DNA of 22,018 bases. Source: CAZVFX01 sp964626565 (GTDB lineage: Bacteria; Myxococcota_A; UBA9042; CAIXZC01). The translations under genes were made by a program, and so were the position numbers. The stretch lies in the NCBI GenBank assembly GCA_964626565.1, contig CAZVFX010000119.1, positions 1-22,018 of the forward strand, given 5' to 3'. The notes below the pieces were generated by a model. That model was given only the letters and a program-made list of their open reading frames with translations. It did no database searches and had not been told where the DNA came from. Of this stretch, positions 15,801 to 22,018 are shown piece after piece (positions within the stretch are counted from its first letter, which is position 1; each line of letters opens with the position of its first letter).

Positions 15801-16360
15801 CGGTGTGTTGCGAAGAGGACGGCGACTGCGACGACGGCTGGATGTGCACTTTCGACGTTTGCGGGGCCGGCGGCGGATGCGTGCATCAGCCTCTCTCCGA
15901 TTGCTGCGATCCTGCGGCCCTCGTAGAGGATTTTGACGATGGTGTGGCGTGGGGATGGAACCTCATGAAGACCCCCGGCAAATCGTGGGCGGTCACCGCC
16001 GAAGACGCGCTCAGTCCCGAGCAATCTCTCATCGCGGGCAAAGGCACCAACACCGCGGTGGCAGTGCTTCCGCCACTACCCGTCATTCCGTGGGAGGGTT
16101 CCGTGTTAAAATTCCACTATAAGACGGTGGATTGGAACATCATGGATTGCTCATGGATGGGGGTTTCCATTTACGTCAACGGCATCCGGGTCGCGTCCGC
16201 GTGTGAAGCGGCGCCGGAATGGACCATGTTCACCTACGACCTGCTCCCCTGGTCAGGCCAGTCCCCCGTCGTCGAATTGGAGTACTTCGTCGGCGACGGC
16301 GGCAATCCGAATCATAAGGCTTACATCGACGATGTGGAAGTATATTTGGAGTGTCCGTAG
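12821..16360 (+). CDS. Large secreted protein with four Cys-rich modules and five jelly-roll repeats (5' end lost in gap)
   Basis: 1179 residues visible, ending at TAG 16358-16360. The N-terminal part has four tandem modules of about 45 residues with six Cys each (pattern CxPGExxC, xCxxDGxG, GLYCxxGAC). A CGDDGCGGDCGACDDGNPC segment near residue 200 and two CTxDxC modules lead into five long repeats. Each repeat has an aromatic-rich beta domain (F-E-x-F/D-G-x-x-W, WxxxxDGGYSL, TLPGPFVVP, LEFHYxTVxW, GITVYVNG, LDLxxWAGQTVTV, GNPxHKAYLDDV) and a short module CCxxDxxCDDGDxCTxDxC. The domain is like MAM or choice-of-anchor-J jelly rolls, so binding to sugars or surfaces is possible, but no function is established. 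The last repeat has no Cys module and ends in LECP. Secretion is expected though the signal peptide is not visible. Confidence 0.85.
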   Translation, partial: DEQFCNDDSCQDDECTPGEVYCENDAVFICLENGSGFELAEQCGPVQYCEDGACHDMACVPGEPECEGDVLFACDAAGKEMTEIQDCAAGGLYCFEGACMDTLCIPGVKFCASASSTSVCTVDGMGYEEIPCPEQHYCKLGECLLWNCEPAEPMCDGQVATVCDPSGEGPEPGGEDCFAGGLLCSSGVCVDCYPECFGKECGDDGCGGDCGACDDGNPCTSGECEQAVFMCQYTTIPDCCLLDAQCTDEDPCTVDSCTDNVCWNTDMCCQSHGDCTDMDDECTHDLCLNNFCWYAPKPGSECCPKYTLFEGFEYTAALGWSLADDGVHKWELTGDAVFDGGYSLVATSWHNGATATLPGPFVVPHNGASLEFHYLTVGWLEIDCSWMGITVYVNGAAVDLICEPAPLWQGYALDLSAWAGQTVTVQIAYDVSNNGNPDHRAYLDEVHIVTPCCTSDSHCDDGDYCTADSCGDDGACYHEPDPGCCHPALLQQDFEDGLAWGWELSSGGLKKWAVSSEEPHTGQFGLLCDQANSPAVFTLPGTYVLPPSGGVLKMWMKTVNWNVITWGVDGISVYVNGTLAAVSSNPSPQWSLYTLDLGAWAGQEVTVEIGYSLVAQGNQGHKVLLDDIQLVQACCDEDSECDDGNPCTEDECGLWGACLHEPDEECCNPEVFAENFDFGVAPKWGLTQDGQLEWSITEEDAKSGGYSLTCWKGENGAVATLPLEVTVPWAGANFEFWYKTVDWNALNCETDGIAVYVNDQKAGSVCDPAEAWTLAQVDLTPWVGQTVIIRLAYSVTSPGNGNHKAFVDDVRLVQVCCEADEQCDDGDGCTEDACAGGVCTNESDPACCGMSLFQEDFEMGSAWNWILGEPGQSQWTLFMEEGDGGLYSLHASATPSAATLPGQHYIPASGALFTFFYRTENWALIDCEAKQGITVLVNGVAAGSACTTSPEWGPFNLDLAEWGGQTVTLQVKYNVPNTGNPGHKGWIDNFDLVPVCCEEDGDCDDGWMCTFDVCGAGGGCVHQPLSDCCDPAALVEDFDDGVAWGWNLMKTPGKSWAVTAEDALSPEQSLIAGKGTNTAVAVLPPLPVIPWEGSVLKFHYKTVDWNIMDCSWMGVSIYVNGIRVASACEAAPEWTMFTYDLLPWSGQSPVVELEYFVGDGGNPNHKAYIDDVEVYLECP
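13724..16357 (+). repeat. Five coding repeats with a 543-546 bp period
   Basis: The CysCys codons that open each repeat start at 13724, 14270, 14816, 15359 and 15902, giving spacings of 546, 546, 543 and 543 bp (182, 182, 181 and 181 residues). The repeats are clearly homologous in protein but much diverged in DNA, so they are old duplications and not a recent expansion. Confidence 0.9.
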
Positions 16361-16370
16361 AAAGCAAAGG

Positions 16371-16399
16371 CGGGTCCAGGGTCCAGGGACAGGTTCCGG
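16371..16399. repeat. Heptanucleotide array, GGGTCCA core (inverted partner, left)
   Basis: CGGGTCCA, GGGTCCA, then GGGACA and degenerate sequence. It is the reverse complement of the CCCTGGA-type arrays and pairs with 16464-16492. Confidence 0.8.
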
Positions 16400-16463
16400 G
16401 GTTGAAGGCGAGACAAGGGGCTCAAAGGCAGCTCTTCAGAAGACGCTGGTTTCTGCTGTTTCT

Positions 16464-16492
16464 CTGGACCCTGGACCCTGACCCTGGACCCG
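16464..16492. repeat. Heptanucleotide array, CTGGACC core (inverted partner, right)
   Basis: Units CTGGACC, CTGGACC, CTGACC (6 bp), CTGGACC. Its first 28 bp are identical to 17794-17821, including the 6-bp variant unit in the same position, which shows the arrays spread as copies and did not arise independently. Confidence 0.9.
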
Positions 16493-16502
16493 CATTTTCC
16501 TT

Positions 16503-16523
16503 GTAACGCGCCGTGCGCGTTGT
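16503..16523 (+). other. GC-rich hairpin in the leader of the porin gene
   Basis: AACGCGC (16505-16511) and GCGCGTT (16515-16521) form a perfect 7-bp stem with a 3-base loop, extendable by two G-U pairs. No T-run follows, so it is not a clear terminator; it may be a leader hairpin of the porin mRNA or part of the adjacent repeat element. Confidence 0.45.
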
Positions 16524-16560
16524 TAGACTCCTCGGGTCTTTGAAATATGGAGGGAGATCC

Positions 16561-17718
16561 ATGCGCCGCGCGTCCGTTTCTGCTCTTATGATTGTGCTTG
16601 TCCTTGCCGCTTGTCCGGTGTTCGCCGAAGAAAAGGCCTGCGAAGAAGATTGCCCACCCGGTTTGCTGGTGGTGGAAAACGGCGAAGCCTGGGTAAAGAT
16701 TGGTGGGCAACTCCAGGTGCAGACAGCTCACTACACCGGGCTGGACAGCCTGCTTTCCAACGGCGACGTGGCCGAACAGGAAGGATTCCGGCTGAGGCGC
16801 TCCCGCATCAAGTTTCAGGGGCAGCTCTACCGGCACCTGTCTTTCGGACTGGCCACCGAATTGCACGATGATGAGGACAGCGGCGGCAACCTGCTGGACG
16901 CATGGTTCGACTATGCTCCGACCCGGTACTTTGGCCTCAAGGCTGGTGCGTTGGAACTGCCGTGGACGCGCAGTACCCTCATTTCCTCGGCCTATCAGTC
17001 CCTCATCGTAAGGCCGTTTGGTGTCCGGGCCATGGCGCCCAGACGCCAGGCGGGAGCGTTGCTCCATTCCGAGATGTGGGATGACCGGGTGCGGCTGCAG
17101 GTAGGTGTCTACAACTCCGTACACCGGGCCGAGGGCAATTTCCACGCCGGCTACGAGAAGATCGGGCAGTCCCTTGGTAATCGGTATGGAAGGTTCGCCT
17201 ACGGCGCCCGGCTGGACTTTGCACCTTTAGGCACACTGGACGATACCGTGGCCGATGTGGACAAATCGAGCGAGGCGAGGTTCAACCTGGGCGGCGGCTA
17301 TTTTTACTCCGACGGCACCACCCGCAAGACCCACGGGCTGGCCGGAGACCTGCACTTCAAGTGCCACGGTTTTTCAGTGCTGGGCGGCTATCTGTACGAG
17401 ACCAGCGGCGCGGCCGAGGACCCCAACAAGCCGGTACATGAAGTGGGCGTGGCCGACATCACCAACAGCGCCTGGTTCATCGAGGGGGACTACACAATTC
17501 TGAAAAGGCTGCTGGGGGTCCACTTCCGCTACGAATGGCTTGATGCGGACCATGACTTGGATGACGAGGGCAACGAGCGGATCGCCTCCTTCGGCATCAA
17601 CCTGTACGCCCTGGAGAACCTCGTAAAATTCCAGGCGGATTACCAGATGCGCATGGAACCCGACGGCGTCGAAGTAGACAACGACATCCTGCTCACCCAG
17701 ATCGGCATAGCGTTTTAG
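16561..17718 (+). CDS. Phosphate-selective porin O/P-type outer-membrane porin
   Basis: 385 residues from ATG at 16561, with GGAGGGAG about seven bases upstream; an in-frame ATG at 16513 would put 16 charged residues before the signal peptide and is rejected. The signal peptide is MRRASVSALMIVLVLAACPVFA, followed by an acidic Cys-containing segment. The mature part has the OprO/OprP family pattern: VKIGGQLQVQTAHY, GFRLRRSRIKFQGQLYRHLSF, LLDAWFDYAPTRYFGLKAGALELPWTR, and the C-terminal GINLYALENLVKFQADYQMR ending in LTQIGIAF with terminal Phe. It should form a channel in the outer membrane; phosphate or polyphosphate selectivity is known for OprO/OprP but not shown here. The PHP-type lipoprotein gene begins 11 bp downstream, so the two are very likely cotranscribed. 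Confidence 0.85.
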   Translation: MRRASVSALMIVLVLAACPVFAEEKACEEDCPPGLLVVENGEAWVKIGGQLQVQTAHYTGLDSLLSNGDVAEQEGFRLRRSRIKFQGQLYRHLSFGLATELHDDEDSGGNLLDAWFDYAPTRYFGLKAGALELPWTRSTLISSAYQSLIVRPFGVRAMAPRRQAGALLHSEMWDDRVRLQVGVYNSVHRAEGNFHAGYEKIGQSLGNRYGRFAYGARLDFAPLGTLDDTVADVDKSSEARFNLGGGYFYSDGTTRKTHGLAGDLHFKCHGFSVLGGYLYETSGAAEDPNKPVHEVGVADITNSAWFIEGDYTILKRLLGVHFRYEWLDADHDLDDEGNERIASFGINLYALENLVKFQADYQMRMEPDGVEVDNDILLTQIGIAF

Positions 17719-17729
17719 GCGAGGTCTTC

Positions 17730-20700
17730 ATGCAAGCACAAGCCAGAAAGAACACCGGAGGTCGCTTGTCGTTTCTTGCCTCTCGACTGAACCCTGGACC
17801 CTGGACCCTGACCCTGGACCCCGTTCTCTTCTTGTTTGCCTCCATCGTCACGGCTCTTCTGGCCGTGGGATGCCGCGGCGAGGAGCCGGAGGTGAAACTC
17901 CAGGCAGTGAAGACCGATTCCGCGCTGCAGCTTGTGGGCGGACCGTCGTCCATGGGGCAGATCGGTGACTTTCTGCTGCAGAACGACAAGTTGCGCATAG
18001 TCATCGGCGACATCAATCACTCATGGTCCTTTGGGATTTTCGGCGGCTCTCTCATCGATATCGACCTGGTGCGGCCTGAAGCGGAATACCGCAACGGCAC
18101 CGGTCTGGACGCCTTTGCCGAACTGTTCCCCACCGTGAATCTCCTGACTCCGAATCCCCAGCCGGACGGTGTGGAGATCCTGGCTGACGGCTCTGACGGC
18201 GAGTCGGCGGAAGTGAGGGTTACCGGTGAAGGGGCAATGATGTTCGACATCTTGAAGATCCTGGGCAACGACCTTCTGTCGGTGTTGTTCAAGGAACTCA
18301 AGATGAAGTTCTATTTTGAAACCGTCTACCGTCTGCAACCGGGCAACCAGTATGTAGAGATCGAGACCGCGGCGTATCGCCAAATCCCTGCGGACGAATA
18401 TTGCGGGGAGTTCAAGTGCGACAAGGCGTGCGATGGCGATGGGGAGTTTACGAAGGACTCCTACAAACTGGAACGGCAGGTGGACTCGGAAGGGGTGGCG
18501 CACATCTGCCCAGTTTGCGAGTGCGACGAGGGGCGCGAGTTGGAGATCTTGACCGGATCGCGACCCATGCTGGAGTACATCGCCGGCGACATCCACCCGT
18601 TGTCCGAGACTCTGGCCGGCCTGTTAGGCCCGTTGCTGGGCATGGACCTGTCTGCGGGCACTTACTCCGGCGGCCTGGTGGGCGGGGACTTCCTCTTCTT
18701 CGGAGCCAAGACCAACGTCTTCCTTCCGGGGTTGGGCTTCGACGAGGCGAGACGCATCTTTGACGACCTGTACGAGGGAAGGGACTCCCTGACCTATCCC
18801 ATGGCCTTTGATTTTGCCGCGGCCGTGGGCAAGAACGTCTCGTATGTCTATTTCACCAAAGACCCGGAAGGTGCGGCGGAAGGGGTGAGCTCAAAGATCC
18901 TCATCCCGCTCATTACCAGCTCGGCAACGGTGGTGGTGGGCTCCGGCGCACAGTGTTTGCAGTCCGACGAAGATGATGCCGAGTGTGATGATGTACGGCG
19001 TTGGAATTTCACCCGCTATCTCGCGGTTGGCGAAGGGGATGTGGGCTCCGCGTTGGACGTGTTCTACGGTGTGAAGAACGGTATTGATCCGGAATCGGGC
19101 GACCCCAACGGAGTGGGCAGGGTCTCGGGCCTGGTCATGGATGAATCCACCGGCGCCGCGATTTCCCACGCAGACGTGTTCCTCATTTCTCTGCCGCCTG
19201 AGCACAAGATGAGCGCCTCGGCCAAAGGGGACGGGACGTGCGATTCGGACCTGGATTGCACCAAGTTCAAGGGTTACAGCTACTGTTATGAAGGCCAGTG
19301 TTTTCAGAAGCTGTGCCCGTGGGATTCCTACGAGGACTTGCTGAGCTGCAACGTTCTCGATTCACAGGTTGACGCAGACCACGACGGCCAGATTGACAGG
19401 GCGGGAATGCCCGGGATCGTCAATCACTGGCAGACCGATGTCGGCACCGACCCGGTGCACGACGGAAGGTTCGGCGGCTACGCTCTTCCCGGTGAGTACA
19501 TGCTGGTGGCCCGGGAAAAGGACAACGGCATGTCTCAACTCTACCGCATCACGGTGGAGGAAGGGGAAACCACGTCGGTGTACGCAGTCATTCCCAGCGT
19601 TGCCAAGGTGGTCTTCCGGGTGGAGGACGAAAAGGGCAACCTGGTGCCGGCCAAGCTCACCTTCATCAGCCTCGACCCGGGGAACGACCTGCAGCCGTTG
19701 CGGCGGGACGGAGTGCGCAAAGTCGAATTGGGAGACTCCCGCTACCAGGACGGAATCCGCAAGCTCGTTCACGCCAAGGACGGCAGTGGTACCATCGAAA
19801 TCGAGCCGGGCTTCTACCGCGTGGTGGTTTCTCGCGGAATAGAATACAGCATTTACGAGGTGAACCCTTTCGTCGCTCCTGCGGGCCAGGAAGTTGTGTT
19901 GACCGCGACGGTGTACCGTGAGGTGGATACCTCCGGGTGGGTAGGGGGTGATTTTCACCTCCACGCCATGCCCAGCATGGACTCGGGTCTGCCCCTGGAA
20001 ACCCGGGTAATTGCGTCCGCGGTGGAAGGTCTTGAACTGGTGGTATCGAGCGACCACGACGTGCTGGTGGATTACGAGCCGTACATTCGTGAACTGGGGT
20101 TGGAGCACTGGCTCACCAGCATGGTAGGCACCGAACTGTCCACCATGGAGTTGGGCCATTTTAACGCTTACCCACTTCGCTTCGACCATATGAAGATCCC
20201 GGATTACGGGGCCATCGATTGGATCTGCATGGGCGCTCAGGAGATTTTCGATTCGCTACGCGAAATAGGGCAATTCGGCCCCGAGCATACCATCATCCAG
20301 GCCAACCATCCCACCGACGGCGTGATGGGCTATTTCAGCCAGATGGGTTTGGACCAGTTCACCCTGGACAGGCCGATGCAGGTGTTCGGCATGGACATCA
20401 GCGGGGTGCAGACTCTTCTCGACGACAACTGGAACCTCGTCGAGACCTTCGCCAAGAGCGACCCGGCGTTGCAGCACTTCCTGGATAACAACGAAATCGA
20501 TGTGCGGGTGCTGCCCAATCCCGCGTTCCGGAAGGTGTCCTGCGACTTCGACGCGATGGAGTTGATGAACGCCAAGCGGTTCGAGTTCTTGCGCATCCCC
20601 ACGGTAAGAGAGGTGAACGATTTCAACCGGTGTGTGGCTGAAATCCGGTTGGTTGGTTCGCCCGTGGACCCGTTCGACAAGAACGCCAAGGCCCAGGTGC

Positions 20701-22018
20701 TCGGCGTTTGCAAGGACCTGCAGGTTCCTGCGGAATGTGACGGCCTGGTCGAAGACCTGGATCTCAGACAGCATTGCCGGTGGGCGGGCAACATGGTCAA
20801 CGAGTTGGAGGACGCGTGCGACAGTGAAGAAGTGACCGTGCACGATTGCAAGGAGGCCGCGAGGTTTGCATTCGCCAAGTACGCCATCCGGCACATGCTC
20901 CAGCGGACCGTGGTGGAGCAGAACGACAGGTTCATTTCTCTGGACGAAGACCCCGGCGCGTCGGAGTTCTGCTCGCTGGAGCACGCCCTGGCCATGGATG
21001 TGCCGCCCGAGAATTTGGAAGACCCTTGTACCGACCGGTACGGCGTTATCGACCTGTGGTTCCGGCTGTTGAATCACGGCTTGTTCAAGACCGGCATGGG
21101 CAACTCCGATTCCCATGGGGTATTCAAGGAAGCTGGGCTCCCCCGTACCTACGTTCGTTCCTCAACAGATCGGCCTGACCTGATCGACATAAGGGAAACG
21201 GTGGTCAATTTGAAAGCTGGAAATGCGTTGTCGACGACGGGGCCCTTTGTTACCTTCGAGGTGGAAGGCGGCGGCCCCGGCGACACGGTGATCATGCAGG
21301 GCGACACCGTGGATATGAAGCTGAAGATCCAGACCCCGTCATGGTTTGGAGTCGACCGGGTGGAGATCTACCGCAACGGCTACCTGGAGCGCGTTCTTTA
21401 CGTCGAAGACTTTGGCGGCAACGACGGCGTCCTGGCGGGCAAGCCGGAAGAAATCGTGGACTATCACGGGATTCTCAACCTGGGCAAGCCTGCCAAGGAT
21501 TCCTGGTACGTGGTGGTCGCCATGGGGTTGGATGATGAGCACTTGATGACGCCGGTGTACGGTACGTTGTCGTTCGGCCATCTGTTGCTGCCCGAAATCG
21601 TCTCCCTGGCGTTCGCCGCGATGATTCCTGAAGGTTTCTCACTGCCCATGGGACCGGTGGTGCCCGACTATTTCCCGGTCTTCCCCTTTGCGATTACCAA
21701 TCCGGTTTTCGTTGACCTGGATGGCGGCGGTTACAACGCACCCAAGGGTTATCCTCTCTTCTGCGAGCACGAGTGCAAACCCAAATATGACGAAGAAGGC
21801 AATCCCACGAAATCCGATTGTCCCGAAGCCGCCCAGGCGTTGGTCTGCCTCAAGGATGACGACGACCCCAAAACGGGCCAGTGCGGCCTGGACATCAAAG
21901 GCGAGTGCGTCTACGAAAGCCTCGAAACCCAGTACGCCCCCCTCATCCTCGAAGATTCAGACAACCCCTTCCTCCCCATCATCCCCCGCGCCGGCCGCAC
22001 CCACACCGAGACCAAAGC
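17730..22018 (+). CDS. Giant PHP-type (CehA/McbA-like) metallohydrolase lipoprotein (3' end outside window)
   Basis: 1429 residues visible with no stop; ATG at 17730 has GAGGT four bases upstream. The signal ends in LLAVGC (Cys48) and, unusually, residues 21-31 (NPGPWTLTLDP) come from a heptamer array. A beta-rich N-terminal region (to about 440) has a Cys cluster near 228-260. A carboxypeptidase-regulatory-like domain begins about 461 (GRVSGLVMDESTGAAISHADV) and is interrupted by a Cys-rich, calcium-loop-like insert (CDSDLDC, DADHDGQID). The PHP domain carries FHLHAMPS (His743, His745), SSDHD (775-777), GTELS (Glu802), GHFNA (His810), NHP (His860) and GNSDSHG (Asp1127, His1129), then GLPRTYV, as in CehA/McbA proteins. 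About 260 residues are inserted between His860 and Asp1127. The metal site looks complete, so hydrolase activity is likely, with unknown substrate. A Cys-rich segment follows near residue 1345. Confidence 0.87.
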   Translation, partial: MQAQARKNTGGRLSFLASRLNPGPWTLTLDPVLFLFASIVTALLAVGCRGEEPEVKLQAVKTDSALQLVGGPSSMGQIGDFLLQNDKLRIVIGDINHSWSFGIFGGSLIDIDLVRPEAEYRNGTGLDAFAELFPTVNLLTPNPQPDGVEILADGSDGESAEVRVTGEGAMMFDILKILGNDLLSVLFKELKMKFYFETVYRLQPGNQYVEIETAAYRQIPADEYCGEFKCDKACDGDGEFTKDSYKLERQVDSEGVAHICPVCECDEGRELEILTGSRPMLEYIAGDIHPLSETLAGLLGPLLGMDLSAGTYSGGLVGGDFLFFGAKTNVFLPGLGFDEARRIFDDLYEGRDSLTYPMAFDFAAAVGKNVSYVYFTKDPEGAAEGVSSKILIPLITSSATVVVGSGAQCLQSDEDDAECDDVRRWNFTRYLAVGEGDVGSALDVFYGVKNGIDPESGDPNGVGRVSGLVMDESTGAAISHADVFLISLPPEHKMSASAKGDGTCDSDLDCTKFKGYSYCYEGQCFQKLCPWDSYEDLLSCNVLDSQVDADHDGQIDRAGMPGIVNHWQTDVGTDPVHDGRFGGYALPGEYMLVAREKDNGMSQLYRITVEEGETTSVYAVIPSVAKVVFRVEDEKGNLVPAKLTFISLDPGNDLQPLRRDGVRKVELGDSRYQDGIRKLVHAKDGSGTIEIEPGFYRVVVSRGIEYSIYEVNPFVAPAGQEVVLTATVYREVDTSGWVGGDFHLHAMPSMDSGLPLETRVIASAVEGLELVVSSDHDVLVDYEPYIRELGLEHWLTSMVGTELSTMELGHFNAYPLRFDHMKIPDYGAIDWICMGAQEIFDSLREIGQFGPEHTIIQANHPTDGVMGYFSQMGLDQFTLDRPMQVFGMDISGVQTLLDDNWNLVETFAKSDPALQHFLDNNEIDVRVLPNPAFRKVSCDFDAMELMNAKRFEFLRIPTVREVNDFNRCVAEIRLVGSPVDPFDKNAKAQVLGVCKDLQVPAECDGLVEDLDLRQHCRWAGNMVNELEDACDSEEVTVHDCKEAARFAFAKYAIRHMLQRTVVEQNDRFISLDEDPGASEFCSLEHALAMDVPPENLEDPCTDRYGVIDLWFRLLNHGLFKTGMGNSDSHGVFKEAGLPRTYVRSSTDRPDLIDIRETVVNLKAGNALSTTGPFVTFEVEGGGPGDTVIMQGDTVDMKLKIQTPSWFGVDRVEIYRNGYLERVLYVEDFGGNDGVLAGKPEEIVDYHGILNLGKPAKDSWYVVVAMGLDDEHLMTPVYGTLSFGHLLLPEIVSLAFAAMIPEGFSLPMGPVVPDYFPVFPFAITNPVFVDLDGGGYNAPKGYPLFCEHECKPKYDEEGNPTKSDCPEAAQALVCLKDDDDPKTGQCGLDIKGECVYESLETQYAPLILEDSDNPFLPIIPRAGRTHTETK
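17792..17823. repeat. Heptanucleotide array (CCCTGGA core) inside a second lipoprotein signal sequence
   Basis: Units CCCTGGA, CCCTGGA, CCCTGA, CCCTGGA, then CCCC. It is translated in frame within the N-region of the PHP-type lipoprotein, in the opposite orientation relative to the gene from the array at 5453-5484, so the two encode different peptides. Confidence 0.9.

Larger units (their letters stand above)
16358..16505. mobile_element. Candidate small inverted-repeat element made of two heptamer arrays
   Basis: The left end (TAGAAAGCAAAGGCGGGTCC) and the reverse complement of the right end (TACAAGGAAAATGCGGGTCC) agree at most positions, and both then enter the GGGTCCA heptamer array. The internal part (about 16400-16460) has no coding sign. 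Both ends carry TA. This is the layout of a MITE- or REP-like element, but no transposase or second full copy is seen in the window, and the left end coincides with a stop codon. Confidence 0.4.

Noticed and set aside
11939..16360. One 1473-residue protein joining an SDR and a cysteine-rich repeat protein
   Set aside because: The join is made of 100 N with no sequence support. Both parts are annotated separately as truncated genes.
16526..16550. Promoter for the porin gene (TTGTTA at 16520, AAATAT near 16543)
   Set aside because: The -10 match is too poor to report as a feature. Transcription may also come from further upstream.

Overview
The window looks like one scaffold of a GC-rich, Gram-negative, deltaproteobacterial-type genome, most likely Myxococcota or an uncultivated relative. 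The reasons are the many secreted cysteine-rich modules (CDDGxxCTxDxC and CGDDGCGGxCGxC types), a MYXO-CTERM-like tail on a lipase, three lipoproteins with clear signal peptides and lipoboxes plus a weaker fourth, and two outer-membrane beta-barrel proteins. It is a scaffold, not finished sequence, because it contains two runs of exactly 100 N. The first (8402-8501) is flanked by an exact 55-bp duplication, so it probably marks two overlapping contigs that were not merged. The second (12721-12820) hides the end of one gene and the start of another.

Left part, minus strand (1-10226). Reading 5' to 3' on the minus strand, the genes are a DUF4139-like periplasmic protein (10226-8715), a surface 5'-nucleotidase lipoprotein with cysteine-rich additions (8384-5493), a lipoprotein with OB-fold-like domains (5506-3647, overlapping the previous gene by 14 bp), an outer-membrane barrel (3629-2049), a secreted lipase with a Pro/Glu linker and MYXO-CTERM-like tail (1932-802), and a cysteine-rich putative lipoprotein that runs off the left edge (650-1). 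The nucleotidase, OB-fold lipoprotein and barrel form a tight apparent operon. I infer that they work together at the cell surface on extracellular nucleotides or nucleic acids.

Right part, plus strand (10323-22018). Two housekeeping genes come first, rimI (ribosomal protein S18 alanine acetyltransferase) and a dusB-like tRNA-dihydrouridine synthase. A short-chain dehydrogenase follows and is cut by the second gap. After the gap comes a very large secreted protein with four cysteine-rich modules and five jelly-roll-like domains of about 182 residues. The last two genes are an OprO/OprP-type porin and, 11 bp later, a very large lipoprotein with a PHP-type (CehA/McbA-like) metallohydrolase domain that continues past the right edge.

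The most unusual DNA-level feature is a set of short tandem arrays with a 7-bp period, built on different core heptamers (CTCCAGC, CCCTGGA, TAGTGGC, GCCCCAA). They lie between genes, in two cases as inverted pairs, and twice inside the signal-peptide coding region of lipoprotein genes. They look like heptanucleotide STRR-type repeats or small non-autonomous elements. No tRNA, rRNA, CRISPR array or transposase gene was seen.
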